From contig JAWLFI010000038.1 in assembly GCA_041685645.1 (NCBI GenBank), forward strand, positions 1-16,854: a stretch of DNA of 16,854 nt, in the 5' to 3' direction. A program made the position numbers and the translations under genes. Shown here piece after piece: positions 1-7,055 of this stretch. This DNA comes from JAWLFI01 sp041685645 (lineage in GTDB: Bacteria > Bacteroidota > Bacteroidia > Chitinophagales > Saprospiraceae). How positions within the stretch are numbered: the first letter of the stretch is position 1; every line of letters begins with the position of its first letter. Below the pieces are notes generated by a model. The model worked only from the letters and a program-made list of their open reading frames with translations. It ran no database searches and was not told the DNA's origin.

Positions 1-337
1 TGGCCAGGCAATGCCAATGGTCGGATGTATATCCGGTTTCCTCCTTTAGCTCCCTTTGAGCAGCAGCCAGAGGAGATTCGCCTTCGGGACAGCCTCCCTC
101 GGGAATCTCCCAGGAGTAGGAATCTATTGTGAACCGATACTGTCCCACTAGCACGATCTCATTCTTTGGCGTCACCGCAACAATTCCAATCGCTTTATTC
201 TTGAAATGTACCTGTCCATAAATACCGACTTCTCCGGTGGGATGCACCACATCAAAATGATCTACGCGTATCCATGGGTTATTATATACCACCTTCTTGT
301 CTAAAATCTCGTGCTTTTTATAAGAGTTGGGATTCAT
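1..337 (-). CDS. NUDIX hydrolase (ADP-ribose pyrophosphatase-like), C-terminus outside window
   Basis: The first 112 codons of a NUDIX hydrolase are present; the 3' end lies beyond base 1. The NUDIX box is intact at about residues 81-103, with the glycine, the first glutamate and the REL-KEETGY core at canonical spacing (G-x5-E-x7-REUxEExGU), so the Mg2+-binding catalytic helix is complete. The upstream half (GIVAVTP, LVGQYR, WEIPEGG) resembles ADP-ribose/sugar-nucleotide pyrophosphatases of the NudF type, which hydrolyse nucleoside diphosphates linked to another moiety; the exact substrate cannot be read. The ATG at 335-337 overlaps the rhomboid stop codon (TAATG), which makes it the likely start and suggests translational coupling. 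It is the last gene of the four-gene minus-strand run visible here. Confidence 0.88.
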   Translation of the reverse strand, partial: MNPNSYKKHEILDKKVVYNNPWIRVDHFDVVHPTGEVGIYGQVHFKNKAIGIVAVTPKNEIVLVGQYRFTIDSYSWEIPEGGCPEGESPLAAAQRELKEETGYTSDHWHCLA

Positions 338-963
338 TACCAGGGCGTATTTTGAATTTGCTCTATGAAATGAAAGAATAAATCCGGTTGGAGAATAAGA
401 GTGAAAACAACTCCATAGACTGCTCCGTAGAAGTGAGCGTCGTGGTCAATTCTCGATCCGGAACTTCGTGCGGCCTGGTGACTGTAGATCAGATATCCCA
501 CACCGACTAAAATGGCCGGTATGGGTATGATCGCCCAGAGATATAAAGTGTTCCACGGCATCAATAGAATGTAGATAAATAAAATTCCGGAAACCGCACC
601 TGAGGCCCCGATGGAAGAAAATTGATAGTGGTCTTTGTGCTTTACATAGGTAGAGATATCAGCAACAATGATGGTAGTCACATATAGGACTACATACCAT
701 ACCTTACCCATGGTGGGACCAAAAAAACCCTCGTAGGCAGATTCTACAATGAGTCCAAATTGCCAAAACACAAACATATTGATCAATAGATGCAACCAAC
801 TGCCGTGAAGAAACCCACTACTGATGAATCGGTACCACTCACCTCGATGCTTTTCCCGGTAAGGCCAGTGTTTTAATTGTTGTAAAAACTCCGGGTTTTG
901 AAAGCCGCGATAACTGACGATAGCCGTCAAAACAACAATGATTGTAGTGATCGTTATGCTCAT
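337..963 (-). CDS. Rhomboid family intramembrane serine protease
   Basis: A 208-residue polytopic membrane protein with the rhomboid signatures. The first conserved block is H53...H58-x3-N62 (HGSWLHLLINM). The serine motif GASG has the presumed nucleophile at S121. The late block AHFYGAVYG provides the catalytic His at H177. There are about six hydrophobic segments, starting with one at residues 3-17. Rhomboids cleave transmembrane substrates inside the bilayer; the substrate cannot be inferred. The extra-membrane loop at about residues 165-176 (SSGSRIDHD) is polar. The start ATG lies 3 nt after the rlmH stop codon, and the stop overlaps the NUDIX start, so it is embedded in an operon. Catalytic residues are all present, so it is likely active rather than a pseudoprotease. 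Confidence 0.93.
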   Translation of the reverse strand: MSITITTIIVVLTAIVSYRGFQNPEFLQQLKHWPYREKHRGEWYRFISSGFLHGSWLHLLINMFVFWQFGLIVESAYEGFFGPTMGKVWYVVLYVTTIIVADISTYVKHKDHYQFSSIGASGAVSGILFIYILLMPWNTLYLWAIIPIPAILVGVGYLIYSHQAARSSGSRIDHDAHFYGAVYGVVFTLILQPDLFFHFIEQIQNTPW

Positions 964-966
964 AGA

Positions 967-1434
967 TTAATCGTTGTGGTAAGAGTGTCCCGCTAATATG
1001 GTGAAAGCTCGATATAGTTGTTCTAGAAATATCAGTCGTACCATTTGGTGTGAAAACGTCATGCGCGATAGAGAAAGTGTGAAATCGGCGCGATCTTTTA
1101 AGCCCTCATCAAAGCCAAAAGCACCTCCTATGACAAAACTGACCGGCCGGCGGAGATGACTCATCCACCGATTCATTTGTCGGGCGAGTTCTCTGGAACT
1201 TAGAGACTGCCCCTTTTCATCGAGTAGCACGAGAAAATCGTCGCGTCCTAATTGTTTCTCTATCCATTCAGCCTCCACAGCGCGCAAGCGGGAATGATCG
1301 CCTTTGGTTTTTATGGCCTTTCCTTCTATGTATTTAATGCGACCAAAATGATTCAGTCGATCGAGGTAATCCACAATGCCCGTTTTTAGATACTTCTCCT
1401 TGGTTTTACCGATACTGATAATTTTGATCTCCAT
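967..1434 (-). CDS. rlmH: 23S rRNA (pseudouridine1915-N3)-methyltransferase RlmH
   Basis: A 155-residue protein, the usual length for RlmH, a small SPOUT-class methyltransferase. It methylates N3 of pseudouridine 1915 in helix 69 of 23S rRNA using S-adenosylmethionine. Recognisable family blocks are the N-terminal strand MEIKIISIGK, LDEKG at 71-75, the cofactor-loop segment FVIGGAFGF at 100-108, and the highly conserved C-terminus with SLSRMTFSHQ (121-130), the LEQLYRA helix and a final GHSYH. ATG at 1432-1434 is the only start that retains the first strand. It sits 10 nt after the stop of the SWIM gene and 3 nt before the rhomboid gene, so all are probably co-transcribed. Identification is from established family signatures and is secure. 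Confidence 0.96.
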   Translation of the reverse strand: MEIKIISIGKTKEKYLKTGIVDYLDRLNHFGRIKYIEGKAIKTKGDHSRLRAVEAEWIEKQLGRDDFLVLLDEKGQSLSSRELARQMNRWMSHLRRPVSFVIGGAFGFDEGLKDRADFTLSLSRMTFSHQMVRLIFLEQLYRAFTILAGHSYHND

Positions 1435-1444
1435 CCTGACTCAA

Positions 1445-3046
1445 TTATATATCCGGACGATCTAAATGGCGATAGGACTTTCTATACCCAAACTGTCGCT
1501 GCAAGGAAGACCGAATTTTGTCCCAACGAGATTCAAATCCGGCGCGAACTAAGGCTAATCCCATTTCTTGTAAATGATGCCGACCCTTTTTGCCTAGATG
1601 GTCCTCTGCATATTGTAAACAATAACTCTCCAGACGGCTCAGTATTTCTTGTTGTTCCTTTTTGTCCAAATAGGGCAGGAGCTCTAATAACTGAATCTGC
1701 TCCCAGGCTTTCCCAGTGGGTAGAGAGCTGTCGCGCTCAAAAATATATCTTTCGATCAAATATTCAGGTACGCGACTTAATTTCGCCTGATTTCTATACT
1801 TGCTGACGAGCGCTCGATCCTCCTTTGTCCACGATTTTTCTTTCAATGTAGTACGCCAAAACCCCTTGAAATCTTCCGGGTCTGAAAAATGCATAGCAGT
1901 TAAAAATCTCTGATCCTCAAGGACGAAATCTGGAAAGTGCTCCCGATCCAAACTATTCCATCGGCCCACGGAAATTAGGACAAAAATGAGTGCCTCATCT
2001 GCCAATTCCATATCGTATCTCCGCAACTCATCCATCCAAATGGCCGCTTCTAAAACTTCCAACCTCTGAGCAATGCGTTGCTTACTTTTATCCGGCATAG
2101 CATTAAAATGATGGAGAAAATGTGGAAACCATAGCTTCCAATCCTCGGCTTCCCACATGATTTCGTCTAAATACTTCACCAATTGATCTTTCTCGATGAA
2201 TCCCAGTGTGTAAAATCGACTCAAAATCTCATCTAAAGTATAGGGATAAACCATATTTTCTCTCAAGTCCCTCAAGCACATTTCAATAATCTGGTCTCTT
2301 AAAGCCGGAGCAATATCGGACCGGCACAAGGCATCAAAATGCTGCATGAGTTGCCGGTGCAGCCGCCGCGCCCATTCCTGATCGTAGAGCGATTCACTTA
2401 CTTCCACCATCCACCGATGGAGCGCAATAGCGTAGGCAGCAGACTGCTTATAATTGCTGGCACTCAACACATCTTCCGCCAGACCGATACAACTCAAAAG
2501 AAAGAATTCGAGTTTTTTTCGACCCTTTTTCTGTTTGATATGCCGTCGGTTCTTGCGCCAGAGTTGTTGAAGTAATCGGTGCAACTCCTCAACACTGGCA
2601 GCCTCTGGCTCATCGGTGCCAAGGAGTAGTTTTAAAGCTGTATTTAATTCCGGATTGTATTTGACATATCCACTGATAAACTGTTTGAGTTGCGCATTGT
2701 CCGCGCGGCGAACAACCGTTTGAATATTTGGAATTTTTTGTTCCTCAGTAATGCGATCCATTAGCGCGTGTTCCTCAGCTACTATGGCCCGCAGCGCTAC
2801 AGCCAGATGCACACAGCCGCGCTCCCCAAAGTCCTCACAAGTGCAAGTCACCTCTTCCCATTGGCTGCGATCCTTACTCCAGCGCCCCAGAATCGTCTCC
2901 GCCCCTACTTTCATGGCAAATGTCTCGCCCTCATCCTTTGGAATGACCTGTAGTGAAGCCCGCTCTGCAGCTCGCAGGTGATTGGGCAAAATTTGTTTCG
3001 ACCAGTTTTCAAGTTTTATTTTCATAGACCAATTCGCAAGATACAT
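1445..3046 (-). CDS. SWIM zinc-finger domain protein, function unknown
   Basis: A 533-residue protein whose N-terminal part holds a SWIM zinc finger: C68-x-C70-x7-C78-x-H80 (CTCEDFGERGCVH), following a GRWSKDRSQW strand and followed by a short helix. SWIM modules bind zinc and are proposed to contact DNA or protein. The remaining roughly 440 residues have no motif I recognise; they are rich in charged helical stretches with a basic patch at about 165-180 (RKNRRHIKQKKGRKK), suggesting a helical-repeat scaffold. No helicase motifs are visible, so this is a stand-alone SWIM protein rather than a SNF2-type one. Two in-frame ATG codons compete (3044-3046 and residue 8); neither has a clear ribosome binding site, and the upstream one is used here. 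It is the first gene of the minus-strand run. Confidence 0.8.
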   Translation of the reverse strand: MYLANWSMKIKLENWSKQILPNHLRAAERASLQVIPKDEGETFAMKVGAETILGRWSKDRSQWEEVTCTCEDFGERGCVHLAVALRAIVAEEHALMDRITEEQKIPNIQTVVRRADNAQLKQFISGYVKYNPELNTALKLLLGTDEPEAASVEELHRLLQQLWRKNRRHIKQKKGRKKLEFFLLSCIGLAEDVLSASNYKQSAAYAIALHRWMVEVSESLYDQEWARRLHRQLMQHFDALCRSDIAPALRDQIIEMCLRDLRENMVYPYTLDEILSRFYTLGFIEKDQLVKYLDEIMWEAEDWKLWFPHFLHHFNAMPDKSKQRIAQRLEVLEAAIWMDELRRYDMELADEALIFVLISVGRWNSLDREHFPDFVLEDQRFLTAMHFSDPEDFKGFWRTTLKEKSWTKEDRALVSKYRNQAKLSRVPEYLIERYIFERDSSLPTGKAWEQIQLLELLPYLDKKEQQEILSRLESYCLQYAEDHLGKKGRHHLQEMGLALVRAGFESRWDKIRSSLQRQFGYRKSYRHLDRPDI

Positions 3047-3405
3047 AACACTCTTCGATTTCCCCGATCCTCAACCCTCAATCTCAAATTGAAGTGGAAT
3101 TCTGTTATTGTTTTTTGGGCGTGCCCCCGCTGATAGCGGGGTCGCTATGGTCGGAGGCTCGCTATTCGCTCGGCTTCCCCCGCCGGTCATCGGCGGGGGT
3201 GATCTCCCTCACTTCGTTCGGGCCCTCCTCCCAGCGCTCACGCAATTCGATAGATCATTGTCGCCACCGAGGTTTTTCTGTTTTATACAAGTATGATTGA
3301 GGAATTTTGAGTCTGATTGCCGTCAGTGGGACAGGCTGTCTGCACTATGTCAAAGAATTTATGTAAATTTCAGATTCACTGCCGTAAACTGCTAAATAAT
3401 AATCT
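3047..3405. other. Gene-free stretch with one structured repeat
   Basis: These 359 bases separate the divergent SWIM and DinB-like genes. The left 60 bases should hold the promoter of the minus-strand run; on the minus strand a TCAATTTG box (3092 to 3085) is one base off the TAnnTTTG consensus of Bacteroidota. The middle holds the GC-rich repeat element described separately. The right 160 bases are AT-rich with no clear promoter or terminator. Confidence 0.6.
3111..3243 (+). repeat. GC-rich structured intergenic repeat, copy 1
   Basis: A run of six T (3111-3116) is followed by GGGCGTGCCCC and a GC-rich block unlike the surrounding AT-rich DNA. Visible structure: a perfect 7-bp hairpin (3125-3131 with 3135-3141, loop GAT), a perfect 9-bp hairpin (3177-3185 with 3191-3199, loop GTCAT), and closing ends GCGTG (3119-3123) complementary to CACGC (3239-3243). 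Two related stretches (3158-3173 and 3208-3221, both CTCRCT-TTCG-type) lie either side of the second hairpin. The layout resembles intergenic elements I remember from other Bacteroidota that start GGGCGT-CCCC and end ACGC; that is memory, not a search. A second copy in opposite orientation lies at 4055-4212. Confidence 0.7.
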
Positions 3406-4017
3406 ATGGATTTTCAGATGAACGTAGTATGTAGCTTAGGTATCATACTATTCGCGGGATTTGTGTCTCTACCCTTTGCACAAAGCCCTTCCCACACAGA
3501 CGCTAAAACCCATTCAAATATGAATACAGATTACGACCTGGTAGATCACATGCGCACCTATGCCGAATATAACTTATGGGCAAATGAACAAATGACTGAT
3601 TGGCTGAAAGATATTCCTGAAGATTTAGCCCGGCAAGAAATTGAGTCGAGTTTTCCGAGTATTCGGAAGACGGCATTTCACCTTTGGTTTTCGGAGTACG
3701 GTTGGAGTCATAAAATTCATAGTGGAGATTGGGAACGTCCGGATTCAAGCAAAATCAAACAGCCTACGACTAAAATTTGGGAAGAGCTCTTATCGACGAG
3801 TCAAGAGATCGTTCGCGAAGTCGTTAGCTACGAAATGGAGGATTGGATGGTGCTTCACGAAAGGGGAGAGGGGCAACAAGTCAAACGAATAGATATTTTT
3901 CACCAACTGTTTAATCACGCCACGTATCATAGGGGGCAATGTATTACCATGGGGCGCCAGTTGGGGCTCAAAGATCCGCCCCGCACTGATTATTTGTACT
4001 ACATAAGCCAGAAGTAA
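3406..4017 (+). CDS. DinB-like metal-binding four-helix protein, probably exported
   Basis: A 203-residue protein. From about residue 40 it matches the DinB/DUF664-like fold: an N-terminal YAEYNLWANEQM helix, then H92 in the second helix (KTAFHLW), then the hallmark HATYHRGQ near the end, giving a putative metal triad H92, H171, H175. DinB-family proteins include thiol-dependent transferases and many of unknown role. Residues 1-26 form a convincing signal peptide (hydrophobic core IILFAGFVSLPFA, then AQS), which is unusual because most DinB proteins are cytoplasmic. Starts at M1 (3406) or M5 keep the signal; M39 (3520) would give a plain cytoplasmic protein. The hydrophobic stretch favours the long form. 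It stands alone, bracketed by two structured repeats. Confidence 0.85.
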   Translation: MDFQMNVVCSLGIILFAGFVSLPFAQSPSHTDAKTHSNMNTDYDLVDHMRTYAEYNLWANEQMTDWLKDIPEDLARQEIESSFPSIRKTAFHLWFSEYGWSHKIHSGDWERPDSSKIKQPTTKIWEELLSTSQEIVREVVSYEMEDWMVLHERGEGQQVKRIDIFHQLFNHATYHRGQCITMGRQLGLKDPPRTDYLYYISQK

Positions 4018-4054
4018 GATATTGAGTTCAGCGATAGGAGGTAACCGTCTTTTC

Positions 4055-4212
4055 GGGTGAGGTGCCTGGAGGGCGCACCGCCTTAGGTGGTGCGGTGCGA
4101 GGGTAGAGGCGTAAATTTTACGCCTCGTACTGAGTACGGGACCCCGGAAGGGACCGACCGCCATCTGTTCCTGAGCGCAGGCGAAGGAACGATGGGGGGC
4201 ACCCCCAAAAAA
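4055..4212 (-). repeat. GC-rich structured intergenic repeat, copy 2 (inverted)
   Basis: Read on the minus strand, this begins with a T run (from 4212) and GGGGGTGCCCCC, then a series of hairpins, and ends at CACCC (4059 to 4055). Visible stems in plus coordinates: 4161-4165 plus 4167-4172 with 4185-4190 plus 4191-4195 (11 bp with one bulged T); a 10-bp palindrome 4106-4115 with 4117-4126; 4075-4082 with 4086-4093 (8 bp, one G-T pair, loop TTA). The ends GGGTG (4055-4059) and CACCC (4200-4204) are complementary, equivalent to the GCGTG/CACGC ends of copy 1. The stems themselves differ in sequence between the copies. It abuts the 3' end of the lipoprotein gene. Confidence 0.65.
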
Positions 4213-4220
4213 TTAAAAAA

Positions 4221-4724
4221 TTATTCGCACAACAAAACAATTGGCGGAAGTGTAATCCGATTGGAAGTTAATCCGGCGCGATCTATGAGATACACTTCAT
4301 ACAGGAGGGTGTCGGTAGGAAACTCCTGAGAGGGTGTACATGGAGCTTGCCCCGTGGGAAAGATACAGCAGCTGGCCGGTAAATGGACTCGAATCTCTCC
4401 TGTAATCCCGTTTCCGGCACCCTCATCAGGCACCTTGGGAATGCGAAAATTTGTTTCAAAACTGTCTCTTAGGTCCACAAAGAATAAATTCAAATTTCCA
4501 TCATCATCAGCGGAATTACCGAGGTCGCCATTTCCATCAGAAAAGCCGATGGTAACTTGCGTAACTGCTGTGTCTGAGCTACCTTGTGGGTACTTTGTTT
4601 GGGTGATGTCGAGGAATTCGATTTCTGGTGTATCGGTGAAATTTGGGGCATCTGAACAGGCAACATAAAGGCCTATGAAAACTAGTGAAAAGGGGTATTT
4701 AAGCCAACGTAAGGAGCTGCTCAC
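4221..4724 (-). CDS. Small lipoprotein of unknown function
   Basis: The encoded protein has a lipoprotein signal peptide (RWLKYPF, then a hydrophobic core, then the lipobox LYVAC) with lipidation at C23 from the start chosen here. The mature part (about 145 residues) has FSDGNGDLGN, an aspartate/asparagine-rich motif common in Bacteroidota lipoproteins and possibly Ca2+-binding, plus four later cysteines (CC, one in APC, one near the end). No function is recognised. Start: GTG at 4722-4724 gives a textbook signal peptide (167 residues); ATG at 4751 or 4808 would lengthen the n-region. No ATG, GTG or TTG exists between 4722 and the lipidated Cys, so the gene must overlap the opposite-strand gene starting at 4675. 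Confidence 0.72.
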   Translation of the reverse strand: MSSSLRWLKYPFSLVFIGLYVACSDAPNFTDTPEIEFLDITQTKYPQGSSDTAVTQVTIGFSDGNGDLGNSADDDGNLNLFFVDLRDSFETNFRIPKVPDEGAGNGITGEIRVHLPASCCIFPTGQAPCTPSQEFPTDTLLYEVYLIDRAGLTSNRITLPPIVLLCE

Positions 4725-5700
4725 TGCCGTCCAAAAAGGAGTGCAGCCCATTGACTTTGAGGACGTTGCTCTCGCCTTGTTCCGATTCCAGTATCGCTTC
4801 AATCCCATATATCAAAAATACGTTAATTTATTGAATGTTCGGCCCGAAGAAGTAGAAAAACTGCCGCAAATACCGTTTCTACCCATAGAAATGTTTAAGA
4901 ATCACACCGTGATTACCGGTCCGCCAGTCGAAAGCTCAACTGTTTTTAGAAGCAGTAGAACGACGGGTCAGAAACCGTCACAGCATTTTGTGCCATCACT
5001 GGAACACTACCATCATATGTGTCAGCAGTGTTTGTACCACTCTCTCGGGGCTTCTGCTCGCGATTATTACTGGCTGGCTCTTTTGCCCTCATATTTAGAA
5101 CGTCGGGATGCGAGTTTGGTATATATGGCTAAGCATTTCGCTGCTTTGGGTAAACCCTTGTCCAGGCATTTTTATTTGGATGATTACGAAGAATTACATT
5201 GGCAACTCAGGAATTTGATGCAGGCGGGGCAGCCTGTTATTCTTTTGGGCGTGACCTTTGCTTTATTGGATTTTGCCGCTGCGTATCCGGGGAAATATGA
5301 GCAGCTATTCGTGATAGAAACCGGAGGGATGAAGGGCAGGGGACGTGAGTTGATTCGGCCGGAACTACATCGGACTTTGCATTCCACTTTCCGGGAAGCT
5401 GAGATTTCCTCGGAATACGGCATGACGGAGTTATTGAGTCAGGCCTATTGGCAGGGTGGTCGATTTTCGAGCCCTTTGAGTATGCGCGTCTTTCCCCGAG
5501 ATATGAATGATCCCCTGCGGACTGGTGATTGGCATAGTCATGCCGCATTCAATATTGTTGATTTGGCTAACATTGACAGTTGCGCATTTATCGCTACAGA
5601 CGATATGGGGAAGGTTGAAAAAGGAGGGCGAAGATTCGAGGTTTTGGGTCGACTGGATGAAGCAGAATTGCGGGGTTGCAACCTCATGTACACGGGATGA
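4675..5700 (+). CDS. LuxE-family acyl-protein synthetase (adenylate-forming)
   Basis: A 341-residue member of the LuxE/acyl-protein synthetase family, relatives of the ANL adenylating enzymes that activate a carboxylic acid with ATP and hold it as an acyl-enzyme. Landmarks: FEDVALALFRFQY near residue 28; IPFLPIEMFK at 66-75; the phosphate-loop-like SSRTTG at 93-98; LLPSYLERRDASLVYM at 136-151; ETGGMKGRGRE at 215-225; SSEYGMTELLSQAY at 245-258; TDDMG at 308-312; FEVLGRLDEAELRGCN at 321-336. The phosphate loop has Arg95 where Gly is normal (SSGTTG). No lux reductase, transferase or luciferase is nearby, so a bioluminescence role is not implied. ATG at 4675 is used because the family has about 20 residues before the VALALF helix; GTG at 4741 is the alternative. 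Confidence 0.88.
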   Translation: MKTSEKGYLSQRKELLTAVQKGVQPIDFEDVALALFRFQYRFNPIYQKYVNLLNVRPEEVEKLPQIPFLPIEMFKNHTVITGPPVESSTVFRSSRTTGQKPSQHFVPSLEHYHHMCQQCLYHSLGASARDYYWLALLPSYLERRDASLVYMAKHFAALGKPLSRHFYLDDYEELHWQLRNLMQAGQPVILLGVTFALLDFAAAYPGKYEQLFVIETGGMKGRGRELIRPELHRTLHSTFREAEISSEYGMTELLSQAYWQGGRFSSPLSMRVFPRDMNDPLRTGDWHSHAAFNIVDLANIDSCAFIATDDMGKVEKGGRRFEVLGRLDEAELRGCNLMYTG

Positions 5701-5703
5701 AAG

Positions 5704-6972
5704 TTAATCGCTGACCAGTCCTTCGAATATCCACTGGGCCAGTGCTTGCCTGTTACTTTCTAATATGATTCGCTTTTGGTCGGAAGGGTTTTTGAGATTG
5801 CCCAACTCGATAAATACTGCGGGTGGGTAGGTGGCTCTTAACATATATAGGTTTCTTGAACTTACGCTTCCGTGGTACCTCCCACCGGATCTATGTACTT
5901 TGTACTTATCCCGAAAGGTTCGGTATATATTATTTGCTTTTTCGCGTCCATTGTCCGAATCAGGCAAATGGTAAAAATAGACATCCTGCCTTTTGTTTTT
6001 TGCTCGTGAATCGACGTGAATCATGAGTGCGATTTGTTCTTTTACCTCTTTGTTTTTCCTGTGATTGATATAAAGGTCGTTAATCGCCTGGGTGCGTTGC
6101 TGTAGCCTTTTGAGTTGATTGAGTGGCAAGGGCTGACCCGTGATACATACTTCATCTTGATCACAGGGCAGATGGTATCCGCTGCGAATACCGTCCTTGG
6201 GGTCCTGGATGATGACTTCGACAATAGCGCCATGAGCCATGAGTAATTTAGCAAGGCGAAGGGTAACATCGTAGGAATATTCGTCTTCGCAGATGCTGCT
6301 GTTTTTCCAATAAGAAATGGCCCCAGGATCTGGTCCCCCGTGTCCTGAAACGAGGTAGAACACCTTGTTTTTCAGCTTTTCGCTTTCTCTCGGGAATACT
6401 GCGTGTCGAGAGCCAAAGAGGGGAACGTTTAGTGTAGTATTTCCTGCTAAAACGGCTTTTCCTTTTTCTTCGCCTTTTAGGTAGGAGGTGGGCACCCAAA
6501 GTTCGCGATCCTCCCTGTAATCCCCACTTTTCACTCCTTTTCGATATAAGTCCAAATTGTAGTTTTGGACTTTCACTGCCAGATCCCAGTCATTTTTCTC
6601 CAGTGTGCTTCGGATGCTCTGCCCATTGTAAGAATGGACTTTAATGGGCAGTTTATATTGCCGATGGGTAAAAATGGGAGCACGAGATTTTAATTGATTT
6701 AGTTCGAAGAATTCCCGTACTTTTTGGGATGGGTCTCCTAGTTGAAATTTTTCTATGATGTAACTGATACTTTCTCCCTCCTTGGGTTGATAGCTCAGGT
6801 AGTCACCTTGTGCTGTCAGTATGCCTGAAGTAACGCATAGAATAAGAAAGCTGTGTAAAACACCTTGCCTATGCCTAAGAAGAGCTTGGGTGCAGGTATG
6901 CCAAAAAAATCTGCGATGAGATGGATTGATATCATCTGCCTGGTGCATCGTCTGTTGGAGTAAGCGCATCAT
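5704..6972 (-). CDS. N-acetylmuramoyl-L-alanine amidase (Amidase_3) with LysM-like N-terminal region
   Basis: A 422-residue zinc amidase that would cleave the bond between MurNAc and L-alanine in peptidoglycan. The Amidase_3 zinc ligands are visible as H211 (VSGHGGPDPGA), E231 (ICEDEYS; E229 is also near) and H319 (MIHVDSR), with the catalytic glutamate at E389 (VFIELGNLKN). Residues about 57-160 contain a LysM-like segment (YQPKEGESISYII...LPIKV) that may bind glycan. A hydrophobic export segment (HSFLILCVTSGIL, then TAQ) is preceded by an unusually long 39-residue n-region; no start codon lies between M9 and this segment, so M1, M2 or M9 must be used. It converges on the LuxE-like gene with a 3-nt gap and diverges from ccmB. 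Four cysteines (C228, C270, C276 and others) fit an exported protein. Confidence 0.9.
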   Translation of the reverse strand: MMRLLQQTMHQADDINPSHRRFFWHTCTQALLRHRQGVLHSFLILCVTSGILTAQGDYLSYQPKEGESISYIIEKFQLGDPSQKVREFFELNQLKSRAPIFTHRQYKLPIKVHSYNGQSIRSTLEKNDWDLAVKVQNYNLDLYRKGVKSGDYREDRELWVPTSYLKGEEKGKAVLAGNTTLNVPLFGSRHAVFPRESEKLKNKVFYLVSGHGGPDPGAISYWKNSSICEDEYSYDVTLRLAKLLMAHGAIVEVIIQDPKDGIRSGYHLPCDQDEVCITGQPLPLNQLKRLQQRTQAINDLYINHRKNKEVKEQIALMIHVDSRAKNKRQDVYFYHLPDSDNGREKANNIYRTFRDKYKVHRSGGRYHGSVSSRNLYMLRATYPPAVFIELGNLKNPSDQKRIILESNRQALAQWIFEGLVSD

Positions 6973-7009
6973 ATATTCAACTGATGGAGTTAATATGAAA
7001 TTGTATAAG

Positions 7010-7017
7010 CAAATATA
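7010..7017 (-). promoter_or_regulatory. Candidate -7 box for the amidase gene
   Basis: TATATTTG on the minus strand matches the Bacteroidota TAnnTTTG -7 consensus exactly and lies 38 nt before the amidase ATG, in the 83-bp divergent spacer with ccmB. No good TTG -33 partner is visible at the expected distance, so confidence is low. Confidence 0.3.
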
Positions 7018-7055
7018 ACAAATTATAATTAATCGTAATATGTTTTTCGTTTCAG

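Noticed and set aside
3094..3300. Two overlapping short open frames across the GC-rich repeat
   Set aside because: They follow the hairpin-rich repeat, have no start signals, and their peptides show only low-complexity Pro/Arg/Ser runs.
3790..4329. Open frames on both strands across the second repeat
   Set aside because: They run through the structured repeat and into flanking genes in other frames and give no recognisable protein.
4675..5700. A bioluminescence (lux) cluster
   Set aside because: Only the LuxE-like gene is present; neighbours are a lipoprotein and an amidase, and the family is common in non-luminous Bacteroidota.
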